Below, piece after piece: positions 25,760-33,170 of a stretch of DNA of 64,000 bases (positions are counted from its first letter, which is position 1; each line of letters begins with the position of its first letter). Source of the stretch: Bacteroidota bacterium (GTDB lineage: Bacteria; Bacteroidota; Ignavibacteria; Kapaibacteriales; Kapaibacteriaceae); assembly GCA_018266735.1 (NCBI GenBank), contig JAFDZT010000004.1, positions 951,728 to 1,015,727 of the forward strand, given 5' to 3'. The notes under the pieces were generated by a model. It saw only the letters and a program-made list of their open reading frames with translations, searched no databases and was not told the origin of the DNA. Made by a program: the position numbers and the translations under genes.

Positions 25760-26464
25760 ATGAAAAGAACCATCATCCTTGGTGTTGCCCTTGCCGCCAT
25801 GAGCATGCCCATGATGGCAGGGAATACGATCCGTATCCTTCCCGCCGTGCAGCATGCGAACATCGAAGCGGCCGACATGATGATCAAGCGTATCCCTGAG
25901 GGACAGGAATTCCTCCTATCTGTGAACAAGGGAGAGAACTTGAACTACCTCGAGATCCAGTGGTACAAAGATGGTGTGCGCCTCGAGGGTGAGTCCGGAC
26001 AAGACCTACGTCGCCCCATTGCGACGGCAGATCTCAACGGCGTCTACACCGTGAAGCTGAGCAGCCCATGCGGCAGTCAGATGAGCAAGCCGATGCAAGT
26101 GGTGATCGGACCGAACGTGCACATGATCAACACGAACATCACGCCACGCCTCGAAGGTGTTGCCGGAGGTAGTGTGCAGGAGACGACCACAACGTCGACG
26201 TTCGAGCTCAAGCAATGTCAGCCGAACCCCGTTACCGATAAGGCAACGATCATGTTCACCACGCGTGAATCTGCCGACATCATGCTGAAGGTCGTCGACC
26301 TGAACGGGAATGTGATCGCAACGCTTGTGAATGAAATGTTGCCGGCCGGCGATCACGAAGTGGTCTTCAATGCCCGTGCACTCACACTGAGCAGCGGCCT
26401 CTACTACTATGTGCTCTCGGCACCCGGCTTCACGGATACGAAGCCATTGATGCTCAATCGCTAA
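25760..26464 (+). CDS. secreted Ig-like protein with T9SS sorting domain
   Basis: The 234-residue protein starts at the ATG at 25760, preceded by GACGGAG, with a signal peptide MKRTIILGVALAAMSMPMMA. The middle has an Ig-like pattern (LEIQWYKDGVRLEGESGQD, ADLNGVYTVKLSSPCGSQ). The last 80 residues (LKQCQPNPVTDKATIMFTT, then SGLYYYVLSAPG) are a T9SS type A domain. It is likely a small surface-exposed binding protein; no partner is evident. Its 3' end overlaps the convergent response regulator gene by 11 bases. Confidence 0.88.
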   Translation: MKRTIILGVALAAMSMPMMAGNTIRILPAVQHANIEAADMMIKRIPEGQEFLLSVNKGENLNYLEIQWYKDGVRLEGESGQDLRRPIATADLNGVYTVKLSSPCGSQMSKPMQVVIGPNVHMINTNITPRLEGVAGGSVQETTTTSTFELKQCQPNPVTDKATIMFTTRESADIMLKVVDLNGNVIATLVNEMLPAGDHEVVFNARALTLSSGLYYYVLSAPGFTDTKPLMLNR

Positions 26465-26858
26465 GAGCGCTATCGAGAGCTCTACGCAGCTCTCCCTCTC
26501 CTATCGGCTTGACAAGATATCCGGCGACGAGCGCAGATGCGCTTGCTCGCCGGACGTCGTCGACGTAGACACTTGACGTCACGACGAACAGATGAACGCG
26601 TTTGGCGAAGAGCGGCGAGATCAGTGCGTACTCGGCGAGAAAGTCCCACCCATCCATCACCGGCATATTGATATCGAGCAGGATCACGTCCGGCAGATCC
26701 GGAGCCGACGCCTTGTGCTCCGATAGATAGTTCAGCGCCAGTTCGCTATCACGAAAGAACAGCATGCGATCAGCAAGGCTGCCACGTTCCACGTTCCGAC
26801 GCACCGTATAGTGATAGACGGAATCGTCATCGATCACCATGAGGAAGCGGTCAGTCAT
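26454..26858 (-). CDS. response regulator, single receiver domain
   Basis: The 134-residue CheY-like protein has the acidic pair at Asp10-Asp12, the phosphoacceptor Asp62 in ILLDINMPVMDGW, a Thr/Ser at 94-95 (VVTSS) and Lys117 in YLVKPIG. It has no output domain, so it probably works by protein-protein contact, like the Rcp1-type regulators. It overlaps the kinase gene upstream by 8 bases, so the two are an obvious pair. Confidence 0.93.
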   Translation of the reverse strand: MTDRFLMVIDDDSVYHYTVRRNVERGSLADRMLFFRDSELALNYLSEHKASAPDLPDVILLDINMPVMDGWDFLAEYALISPLFAKRVHLFVVTSSVYVDDVRRASASALVAGYLVKPIGEGELRRALDSALSD

Positions 26859-27945
26859 CGTCTTCGAACCGAATGGTGAACGTGGTACCTACGTGCTCCG
26901 TGCTCACGCACGAGATCGTGCCGTGCATGGCCTCGATCATGTTCTTCGTCAGGAACAGTCCGATCCCGCGTGCATCCGGGTGACGATGGAAGGTCTTGTT
27001 CAATCCGAAGAGTTTGTTCCCGACGCGTTCCATGTTCATGCCGATCCCGTTGTCGGAGACCGATACCATGGGAACGTCTCCTTCCTTCCAGGATCGGACC
27101 ACCACATGGAGCTGCCGATCTGGACTTCGGTACTTGATCGCGTTGGTGAGAAGATTCAAGAAGATCGATTCCAGATAGGCTTCCGGGTAGTCGATCGCCG
27201 GACATTTCGAGAAGTCCGTCTCGATCACGGCCTGCGACGAGATCACGTTCGTGAGGAGGGTGGCTCGCACACGTTCGAAGACATCGGTGAACATGATGTG
27301 CTCACGTTGCAGATTCACGTTGTCGCGGATCTGCAGCGTTCGGGCAAGGATGTTGATGGTCTCCAGCAGGGTGCTCGTGACGGTATCGATCTGGGCAAAG
27401 AGAAAGTCGCGCTCCGCAGGATCGGTCTCGCGTTTATAGAGGTCGATCAATCCGCTCAGGTTGCCGATCGGCGACCGCAGGTTGTGGGATGTGATCTGAG
27501 CGAACTCTTCCAGTTGTCGGTTCTGCTCTCGCAGGTTATGCAACTGCTTGATGCGGTGGGATATCTCCTGAACGAAGCCGATGAAGAAGTCGATCTCGCC
27601 CGTTGGCTTACGGATCGTTTGGGCGGTGAGCTCTACCCAGACAACGTGTCCATCTTTTCGGACGTATCGTTTGTCGACTACGTACGCCGGGATCTCGGCG
27701 CTCGACAACCGCTTGAACTGCGAAATGTCGAACTCCACATCCTCGGGGTGCGTGATGTCGGCCCACGTTTTGTCCTGCAATTCGCAGAGTGAGTATCCCG
27801 TGATCTCGCAAAACCGATCGTTCACGTCATAGAACTGCTTGTCCATGGTGGAGATGGCAATACCAAGCCCTGGCATCGAGAAAAGCGACGTGAGCTTTTC
27901 CCGAAGCATTTCATCGGACAATGTGAGAAAGGGATGGTCTGCCAT
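26851..27945 (-). CDS. soluble PAS-containing histidine kinase
   Basis: The 364-residue protein has no transmembrane helix. A PAS domain lies at about 20-130 (GLGIAISTMDKQFYDVNDRF, ADITHPEDVEFD, RKDGHVVWVELTAQ, with a PAC end at FFIGFVQEIS). The dimerisation helix has the phosphoacceptor His154 in ITSHNLRSPIGNL, and the ATPase domain has NLLTNAIKY, DNGIGM and GIGLFLTKNMIEA. The HNLRSP form of the H-box is typical of bacteriophytochrome-like kinases in Bacteroidota. The signal is unknown. Confidence 0.93.
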   Translation of the reverse strand: MADHPFLTLSDEMLREKLTSLFSMPGLGIAISTMDKQFYDVNDRFCEITGYSLCELQDKTWADITHPEDVEFDISQFKRLSSAEIPAYVVDKRYVRKDGHVVWVELTAQTIRKPTGEIDFFIGFVQEISHRIKQLHNLREQNRQLEEFAQITSHNLRSPIGNLSGLIDLYKRETDPAERDFLFAQIDTVTSTLLETINILARTLQIRDNVNLQREHIMFTDVFERVRATLLTNVISSQAVIETDFSKCPAIDYPEAYLESIFLNLLTNAIKYRSPDRQLHVVVRSWKEGDVPMVSVSDNGIGMNMERVGNKLFGLNKTFHRHPDARGIGLFLTKNMIEAMHGTISCVSTEHVGTTFTIRFEDDD

Positions 27946-28142
27946 GGCTGTGTTCGTGGCGGAGAAACTACGTACAAATTCGTATAGATGATTCCATTTG
28001 GGTGCTACTCGCAGATGTACGTTGTTGCATGGTCAAACTCAGCTTGTCGCGGTGCATTCACGAGTGGCATCATTTCGAACATCCAGTACGTCGGCTCCGC
28101 ACGGTATCTACTCGAGCGTGGATGTATACTTCAGGAAGGCAC

Positions 28143-28177
28143 AAAAAAACCCGCAGTAGCGTTGGCCACTGCGGGTT
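28143..28177 (-). terminator. intrinsic terminator after tRNA-Asn
   Basis: On the minus strand AACCCGCAGT pairs with ACTGCGGGTT across a ten-base loop, followed by a run of seven T. It lies 8 bases past the tRNA 3' end. Confidence 0.9.
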
Positions 28178-28184
28178 CTTGATG

Positions 28185-28258
28185 CTCCGAAGCGCGGACT
28201 TGAACCGCGGACCCTCTGATTAACAGTCAGATGCTCTAACCAGCTGAGCTACTTCGGA
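28185..28258 (-). tRNA. tRNA-Asn (anticodon GTT)
   Basis: The 74-base cloverleaf has acceptor arms TCCGAAG and CTTCGGA, a D-arm GCTCAGCTGGTTAGAGC, an anticodon loop CTGTTAA flanked by TCTGA/TCAGA, and a T-arm with GGTTCAAGTCC. The anticodon GTT reads asparagine. The discriminator base is G; CCA is not encoded. Confidence 0.96.
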
Positions 28259-28270
28259 AACACTGGGCCA

Positions 28271-28302
28271 CAAAGATAAGGGGGCAGACGGATTCCGCCA
28301 AA
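28271..28302 (-). promoter_or_regulatory. Bacteroidota-type promoter for tRNA-Asn
   Basis: On the minus strand TTTG (28299-28302) is followed by 20 bases and TATCTTTG (28271-28278). This agrees with the Bacteroidota TTTG-N19-TAnnTTTG pattern and lies just before the tRNA. It is the clearest promoter in the window. Confidence 0.75.
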
Positions 28303-28329
28303 TGGTTCTGTTGGACGTATTTTGGGACC

Positions 28330-29052
28330 ATGATCCTGAATACGGAGGCCATCGTTCTCCACTCGCGAAAATACGGCGACACGTCGCGGATCGCCGTGCT
28401 CTACACCCGTTCCCACGGGAAGATGCACGTGCATGCCAAGGGCGCGCGGACGCCGAAAAGTCCGTTCGGGAGCGCCCTCGACCCGCTCCGCCAGTGCGCC
28501 GTCACGGTCTACCACAAGAAAATGCGCGAGTTGCAGACGATCTCACAGGCCGAGGTCACCATCCAGCGGCGTATGCTGCACGAATCGTTCGACCACCTCA
28601 CCCTCGGCCTCTCCCTGTGCGAGACCGTGGTGCGCACGCAGCGGGACGAAGAGCCCAATGAAGAGCTCTTCACGCTCCTGGTGGACTCCCTCAACGCCCT
28701 CGAGCAGGCCCCGCAGCCCGTGGCCATCGGTATGGTCTTCCGACTCCACCTTGCCACCCTTATGGGCTTTGGCCTTCCTGACAGCGGTCCGTACAACGCC
28801 GGCAATTCTCTCTTTCTTTCGCTCGAAAATGGGATGATGACGGTGGCAGGGTCGCGTGGACATCAGATCTCTGCATCTGCCTATGCCGTGATGCGGGAGC
28901 TCATGGAAGCGTCGGCCTTCGATGCAGGGTCGTTCACCATTTCGGATGCCGATCGCGTCGAGATCGACGCCTTTCTCAGTGCCTACTATTCGCATCATCT
29001 GGAACGACGGATCGTGACCACCACATTCGATATGCTGCGCACCACGCCCTAA
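28330..29052 (+). CDS. recO: DNA repair protein RecO
   Basis: The 240-residue protein promotes annealing and RecA loading with RecF and RecR. The N-terminal OB fold begins ILNTEAIVLHSRKYGDTSRI and continues with VHAKGARTPKSPFGSALDP, both typical of RecO. Only two or so cysteines are present, so the zinc finger found in some RecO proteins is absent. A TATTTTGG box lies only 4 bases before the ATG. Confidence 0.92.
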   Translation: MILNTEAIVLHSRKYGDTSRIAVLYTRSHGKMHVHAKGARTPKSPFGSALDPLRQCAVTVYHKKMRELQTISQAEVTIQRRMLHESFDHLTLGLSLCETVVRTQRDEEPNEELFTLLVDSLNALEQAPQPVAIGMVFRLHLATLMGFGLPDSGPYNAGNSLFLSLENGMMTVAGSRGHQISASAYAVMRELMEASAFDAGSFTISDADRVEIDAFLSAYYSHHLERRIVTTTFDMLRTTP

Positions 29053-29064
29053 CTATATTCGTAC

Positions 29065-30351
29065 ATGCTCGGCAACATCGCCCTTACGCTCTTCTTTGTC
29101 TTTCTGAACGGATTCTTCGTCGCCGCCGAATTCGCCATCGTGAAAGTGCGGGCCTCTGCACTCGAACTGAAGGCGCGCGAAGGAAATGTGCTTGCCGTCG
29201 TGGCCAGACACATGCTCTCGCATCTCGATGCCTATCTCTCGGCCACGCAGCTCGGTATCACACTTGCGTCCCTTGGTCTTGGATGGATCGGCGAGAGCGT
29301 GGTATCGGACATCATTCAGCAATTCGTGGTCCTGGTAGGCTGGGAACTTAGCGCACCCACGCTGCACACCATCAGCATCACCATCGCCTTCTCCATCATC
29401 ACGGTCCTGCATATCGTGTTGGGAGAACAAGCACCGAAGACAATGGCCATTCGACGGAGCGAGACCGTCACGCTGGCTGTTGCCCTGCCCTTGCGAGCCT
29501 TCATGTTCGTGTTCCGTCCACTCATTTTGGCGCTCAACTGGATGTCGAACACCATCCTCCGCATGGCCGGCATTCAGCCTGCTCCGGAGCACGAGGTGCA
29601 TAGTCCGGACGAGATACGGTACCTCATTCAACAGTCGACCGAGGGTGGCTTGGAGTCGACCGAACGCGAGCTCATCGAGAACGTGTTCGAGTTCACCGAG
29701 ACCACGGCGGGTCAGGTGATGATCCCCCGCTCCAACATCATCGGACTCGAGATCGGCATGTCGAGCAGCGAGATGCTGGACTACGTGATGGAAGAAGGTT
29801 ACAGTCGCCTTCCTGTCTACCGCGGCTCCATCGACACGATCGTGGGCATCGTGTATGCGAAGGACCTGCTCACACTCATGCATCATCGGGATCTCATCAT
29901 CATCCAGGACATCCTCCGGCCGGCCATCTTCGTGCAAGAGGACCTGATGCTGCAGCAACTGCTTCGCGACATGCAGCGACGCAAGGTGCACATGGTGATC
30001 GTGCTCGATGAGTTCGGCGGCACAGCAGGTCTCGTGACGTTCGAAGACATCATGGAAGAGATCGTCGGCAACATTCAGGACGAGTACGACGACGAAAGCG
30101 AGATCCTCGCCACACCCACGCAAGAAGAATTCGAACTCGCCGCCTCCGTCCATATCGGAGAAGCGAACGACGTCCTCCCCATTCCCCTTCCCGACGAAGG
30201 CGAGTACGAGACCATCGGCGGCCTCATCAACGCCCACTCCGGCCGCGTCCCCAAACAAGGCGACGTGGTCACCCTCGAACACTACGTGGTCACGATCCTT
30301 GAGAGCACGCCACGAAGAGTTGAACGGGTTCGGATGAAGGTAAGAAAGTGA
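29065..30351 (+). CDS. CNNM/CBS-domain membrane protein (hemolysin C/CorB family)
   Basis: The 428-residue inner-membrane protein has a DUF21/CNNM domain of about four helices (residues 1-180, with NGFFVAAEFAIVKVR and LHIVLGEQAPKTMAI), a CBS pair (about 200-330, with VMIPRSNIIGLEI and YSRLPVYRGSIDTIVGIVYA) and a CorC/HlyC C-terminal domain (345-425, with GGTAGLVTFEDIMEEIVG and GEYETIGGLI). Relatives export or gate magnesium or sodium. A TATATTCG box ends 3 bases before the ATG at 29065. Family 3 repeats begin at its stop codon. Confidence 0.93.
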   Translation: MLGNIALTLFFVFLNGFFVAAEFAIVKVRASALELKAREGNVLAVVARHMLSHLDAYLSATQLGITLASLGLGWIGESVVSDIIQQFVVLVGWELSAPTLHTISITIAFSIITVLHIVLGEQAPKTMAIRRSETVTLAVALPLRAFMFVFRPLILALNWMSNTILRMAGIQPAPEHEVHSPDEIRYLIQQSTEGGLESTERELIENVFEFTETTAGQVMIPRSNIIGLEIGMSSSEMLDYVMEEGYSRLPVYRGSIDTIVGIVYAKDLLTLMHHRDLIIIQDILRPAIFVQEDLMLQQLLRDMQRRKVHMVIVLDEFGGTAGLVTFEDIMEEIVGNIQDEYDDESEILATPTQEEFELAASVHIGEANDVLPIPLPDEGEYETIGGLINAHSGRVPKQGDVVTLEHYVVTILESTPRRVERVRMKVRK

Positions 30352-30417
30352 CGAGTTACAAGTGACAAGTGACGAGTTGGGTTACGAGTTACGAGTGACA
30401 AGTGACGAGTTGAACAG
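30352..30417 (+). repeat. family 3 repeat, orientation 1
   Basis: This stretch runs from the CNNM stop and consists of RAGTKAC 7-mers: GAGTTAC, AAGTGAC, AAGTGAC, GAGTT, GAGTTAC, GAGTGAC, AAGTGAC, GAGTTG. It is inverted relative to the copy at 30498-30602, so the two could pair in RNA. Confidence 0.85.
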
Positions 30418-30497
30418 GCACTCGTTTGCACTTGTCGTCTCGCTACTTCGTACTTCTCTATTCCTTCTTTTTTACCTCTCTTTTACTTCTCTTTTCC

Positions 30498-30602
30498 ATG
30501 CAACTCGTCACTCGTCACTTGTCACTTGTCACTCAACTCGTCACTCGTCACTTGTCACTTGTCACTCAACTCGTCACTCGTCACTTGTCACTCGTAACTC
30601 TC
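30498..30602 (-). repeat. family 3 repeat with 33-base period, encoding a signal peptide
   Basis: Two complete and one partial 33-base units on the plus strand are translated as QLVTRHLSLVT repeats. The 33-base period keeps the frame. The final unit runs into GTAACTCTCTTC and the lipobox codons. Confidence 0.88.
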
Positions 30603-31904
30603 TTCTTAGTTTCTTGCTCCACCATCCCCTCCCGCCTTTCCACCCTTCCATCCTACACGCCACCACGCGAGATCACGACGATGCATGTGCCGTATCCGGT
30701 GTTGTTGCTGCATGGGCTCGGACAGAAGTCCGACGTGTGGAATGGTGAGGCGACGAAGTACTTCGCGAAGGACCTTGGTCTGTCGAATGGTGGGACGTTG
30801 CGCGTACAGAACGGTGTGGTGCAGACGAATGCGGCGGGAAATCAGGACGGTGATTTCTATATCGTTTCGTTCTCGAATCCATACGACTCGGTCGCCGCAT
30901 GGGGCAAGGAACTGGAGACGTGTGTGGACTTCGTTCTGAAGCAGACGGGTGCCGATCGCGTGATCCTGATCGGCTATAGTATGGGTGGACTTGCGGCCCG
31001 ACAGTATCTCACGCAACGATACACCGATCATCACGTGAAGCGACTGATCACCGTTGGCACGCCGCATCTTGGGTCGCCGTTCGCGAAGGTGTGGACGTGG
31101 AAGACAGACCTTGAGCAGTGCGCCGCATCTTCGAACGTGATCGTGAACACGCCCTGTAAGGCAGCGCTGAGCGCCATTCAAGGCACGGAGGATGATGTGC
31201 CCTACAACGCGCCTGCCGTGCGAGATCTGCGCCGTCCGGAAGATGGTGGTGTGTTTCTCACACGACTTGGCAAGCGCGCACATCCGCTTGACATGGAGTA
31301 CGTGAGTGTGATCGGCACCATCGATATGTTCAGTGGTGCATCGAAGCTCAGCGAAGGATTCATTCAAGAGCTCCTGCGCAAGACGCTCGGTCTTTTCGGC
31401 GGAGGCGCACCGGCGCTCTTCGAACCCGGCGATGGTGTGGTGAGTGCGAAGAGTCAGGACATCATGAACATCGATTACTTCACCATCGATGCGAACCGAC
31501 GGAAAGCCGTGCGTACCGTGAATGTGCCCACCGTTCACGTCGAGCATCTGAAGCGCAGCACCGAGGTGCAACGTGTTGCGTTGGAAGACCGACCTGATTT
31601 CAAGGGTGCGGAGATGGTGCGCGTTAACGACGTGCCAACGTTGATCGTGGACTTCACTGATCACATTCCCACGCAGTGCGACGTGCGTGTGATCGCACAG
31701 AGCAACGTGGGCGGCACGATACGATCCGACACGCTCACCGCTGCACGCGGAACGGCGCGACTCGTTCGTACGAACGACGGCATCCTTTCGAGATTTGAAG
31801 TTCCGCTACGAGATCCGAGTGCGATCGCTGCGTCAAGCACTGACATGCGGATCACCATCACGAACACATGGGGCAACGTTGCCACGGCAACGAAGCATTG
31901 GTGA
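30498..31904 (+). CDS. lipase-like alpha/beta-hydrolase lipoprotein
   Basis: About 468 residues from the ATG at 30498. Residues 1-34 are three QLVTRHLSLVT-type repeats ending LFLVSC, which forms an unusual lipoprotein signal peptide; the frame continues upstream to a TTG at 30426, but this adds only pyrimidine-rich sequence. The hydrolase domain begins VPYPVLLLHGLGQKSDVW and carries the nucleophile elbow GYSMGGLAARQY and TVGTPHLGSPFAKV, as in PGAP1-like lipases and bacterial triacylglycerol lipases. A GDGVVSAKSQ segment probably holds the catalytic Asp. The C-terminal 90 residues look like a beta-rich accessory domain. No ribosome site is visible. Confidence 0.85.
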   Translation: MQLVTRHLSLVTQLVTRHLSLVTQLVTRHLSLVTLFLVSCSTIPSRLSTLPSYTPPREITTMHVPYPVLLLHGLGQKSDVWNGEATKYFAKDLGLSNGGTLRVQNGVVQTNAAGNQDGDFYIVSFSNPYDSVAAWGKELETCVDFVLKQTGADRVILIGYSMGGLAARQYLTQRYTDHHVKRLITVGTPHLGSPFAKVWTWKTDLEQCAASSNVIVNTPCKAALSAIQGTEDDVPYNAPAVRDLRRPEDGGVFLTRLGKRAHPLDMEYVSVIGTIDMFSGASKLSEGFIQELLRKTLGLFGGGAPALFEPGDGVVSAKSQDIMNIDYFTIDANRRKAVRTVNVPTVHVEHLKRSTEVQRVALEDRPDFKGAEMVRVNDVPTLIVDFTDHIPTQCDVRVIAQSNVGGTIRSDTLTAARGTARLVRTNDGILSRFEVPLRDPSAIAASSTDMRITITNTWGNVATATKHW

Positions 31905-33089
31905 TCACAGATATCGCAACCACGTGATGTGCTTGTGCGACGTCTTGTACACGTCGTACCACCGACATGCCGGATACAGAAGCAACACCACGGAGATCCA
32001 GAACACATAGACCCATTCGATCTCGAACCCATAACCAATGGGCATGCCGCCGAATGTTGCGGTGGGATCGAGAGCGGACCATGCTGTGCCGACGACGAGT
32101 GCCGTGATCCATGCAAGTGAGTGGATCAGATAGATGTGGGCGAGGTAGTAGAAGAAGGGCACGCGACCGAAGGTGATCATCATGCGCGACAATGGCGACG
32201 TCCACCGTTCCGCCGAGGCAAGGATCAGCAGACCCGGACCAATGGTCATGCACGTATACAGCAACGAGGGCGGATACTTCGTGCAGTCGAGGAAGGACAT
32301 GATGGTACGGATCTCGGTTGACTGCGACGACCAATGATGCATGTCGCCATAGCCGTTGATCAATCGCATCACCATGAAGACGGCAATGGCCGTCACACCG
32401 ATCTGACCAAGCAAGGCATGGCGCGCCTGCGCACTTACGTTCGACCGATACAGCGCTCCAAGCGAATATCCAACGAGCATCACGCCGAACCATGGTAGCA
32501 CCGGATAGCCGATGGCGATCACATGCACATCATCGGGCTTGAACACATTCGACTCATGCAGGAGCGACCAACTGATCTGCATCCACAGCGGCCAATCCGG
32601 CTGTGTTACGATCCCATCGAGCGCATTATGTCCTACGATGATGGCAACGCCCAGCACACACACCCATCGCACCGGAAGGCGCACCACGGCGGCAAGCAAT
32701 ATCATGCTCATGCCGATGGCCCAGATCACTTGGAACATCGTGAATGGCCAGGCAAGACTGAAGCTCCACCCGATGGACACAACGGTGACCTCGGCCACGA
32801 TCAGCCACAGTCCTCGTTTCACAAGGAAGAGCGCGGCTGCGCCTTTCTTCGATGTACGATCCACAACAAGGAAGGCGGAAAGGCCGGAAAGGAGAACGAA
32901 GATCGGTGCGCAGAAATGCGTGATCCATCGCGTGAAGAAGATCAACGGTGTGGTGGTGGCAAGGTCGAGAGGATCTTGACCGGAGATGGCGTTCACATTG
33001 AAGTAGTCGCGCGTGTGGTCCAGGGCCATGATGACCATGACCAGACCCCGTAGAGTATCGATGGATAGTATGCGACCCCGTTCCTGCAT
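31905..33089 (-). CDS. multi-pass acyltransferase-like protein (DUF1624/HGSNAT family)
   Basis: The 394-residue protein starts at the ATG at 33089 (MQERGRILSIDTLRGLVMVI) and has about ten transmembrane segments. The SIDTLRGLVMVIMALDHTRD block with its conserved His and Asp, and the GRVPFFYYLAHIYLIH region near the C-terminus, fit the DUF1624/heparan-alpha-glucosaminide N-acetyltransferase-like family, whose members transfer acyl groups across the membrane. A second member occurs at 54270. A TATCTTCG box ends 4 bases upstream of the ATG. The substrate is unknown. Confidence 0.85.
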   Translation of the reverse strand: MQERGRILSIDTLRGLVMVIMALDHTRDYFNVNAISGQDPLDLATTTPLIFFTRWITHFCAPIFVLLSGLSAFLVVDRTSKKGAAALFLVKRGLWLIVAEVTVVSIGWSFSLAWPFTMFQVIWAIGMSMILLAAVVRLPVRWVCVLGVAIIVGHNALDGIVTQPDWPLWMQISWSLLHESNVFKPDDVHVIAIGYPVLPWFGVMLVGYSLGALYRSNVSAQARHALLGQIGVTAIAVFMVMRLINGYGDMHHWSSQSTEIRTIMSFLDCTKYPPSLLYTCMTIGPGLLILASAERWTSPLSRMMITFGRVPFFYYLAHIYLIHSLAWITALVVGTAWSALDPTATFGGMPIGYGFEIEWVYVFWISVVLLLYPACRWYDVYKTSHKHITWLRYL

Positions 33090-33113
33090 ACGTCGAAGAT
33101 ACGAGGGAAAGAC

Positions 33114-33145
33114 AAAGGGGACGCACAATGAAGTACGTCCCCTTG
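33114..33145 (-). terminator. terminator after pnp
   Basis: On the minus strand AAGGGGACG pairs with CGTCCCCTT around a 12-base loop, followed by TGTCTTTCCC. It lies 26 bases past the pnp stop and also in front of the DUF1624 promoter. Confidence 0.7.
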
Positions 33146-33170
33146 GAGAGTTCGTGTGGATGCGTGCGTC

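Noticed and set aside
28185..28258. tRNA-Asn as an integration site of a mobile island
   Set aside because: No integrase, no duplicated tRNA end and no island-like gene content nearby.
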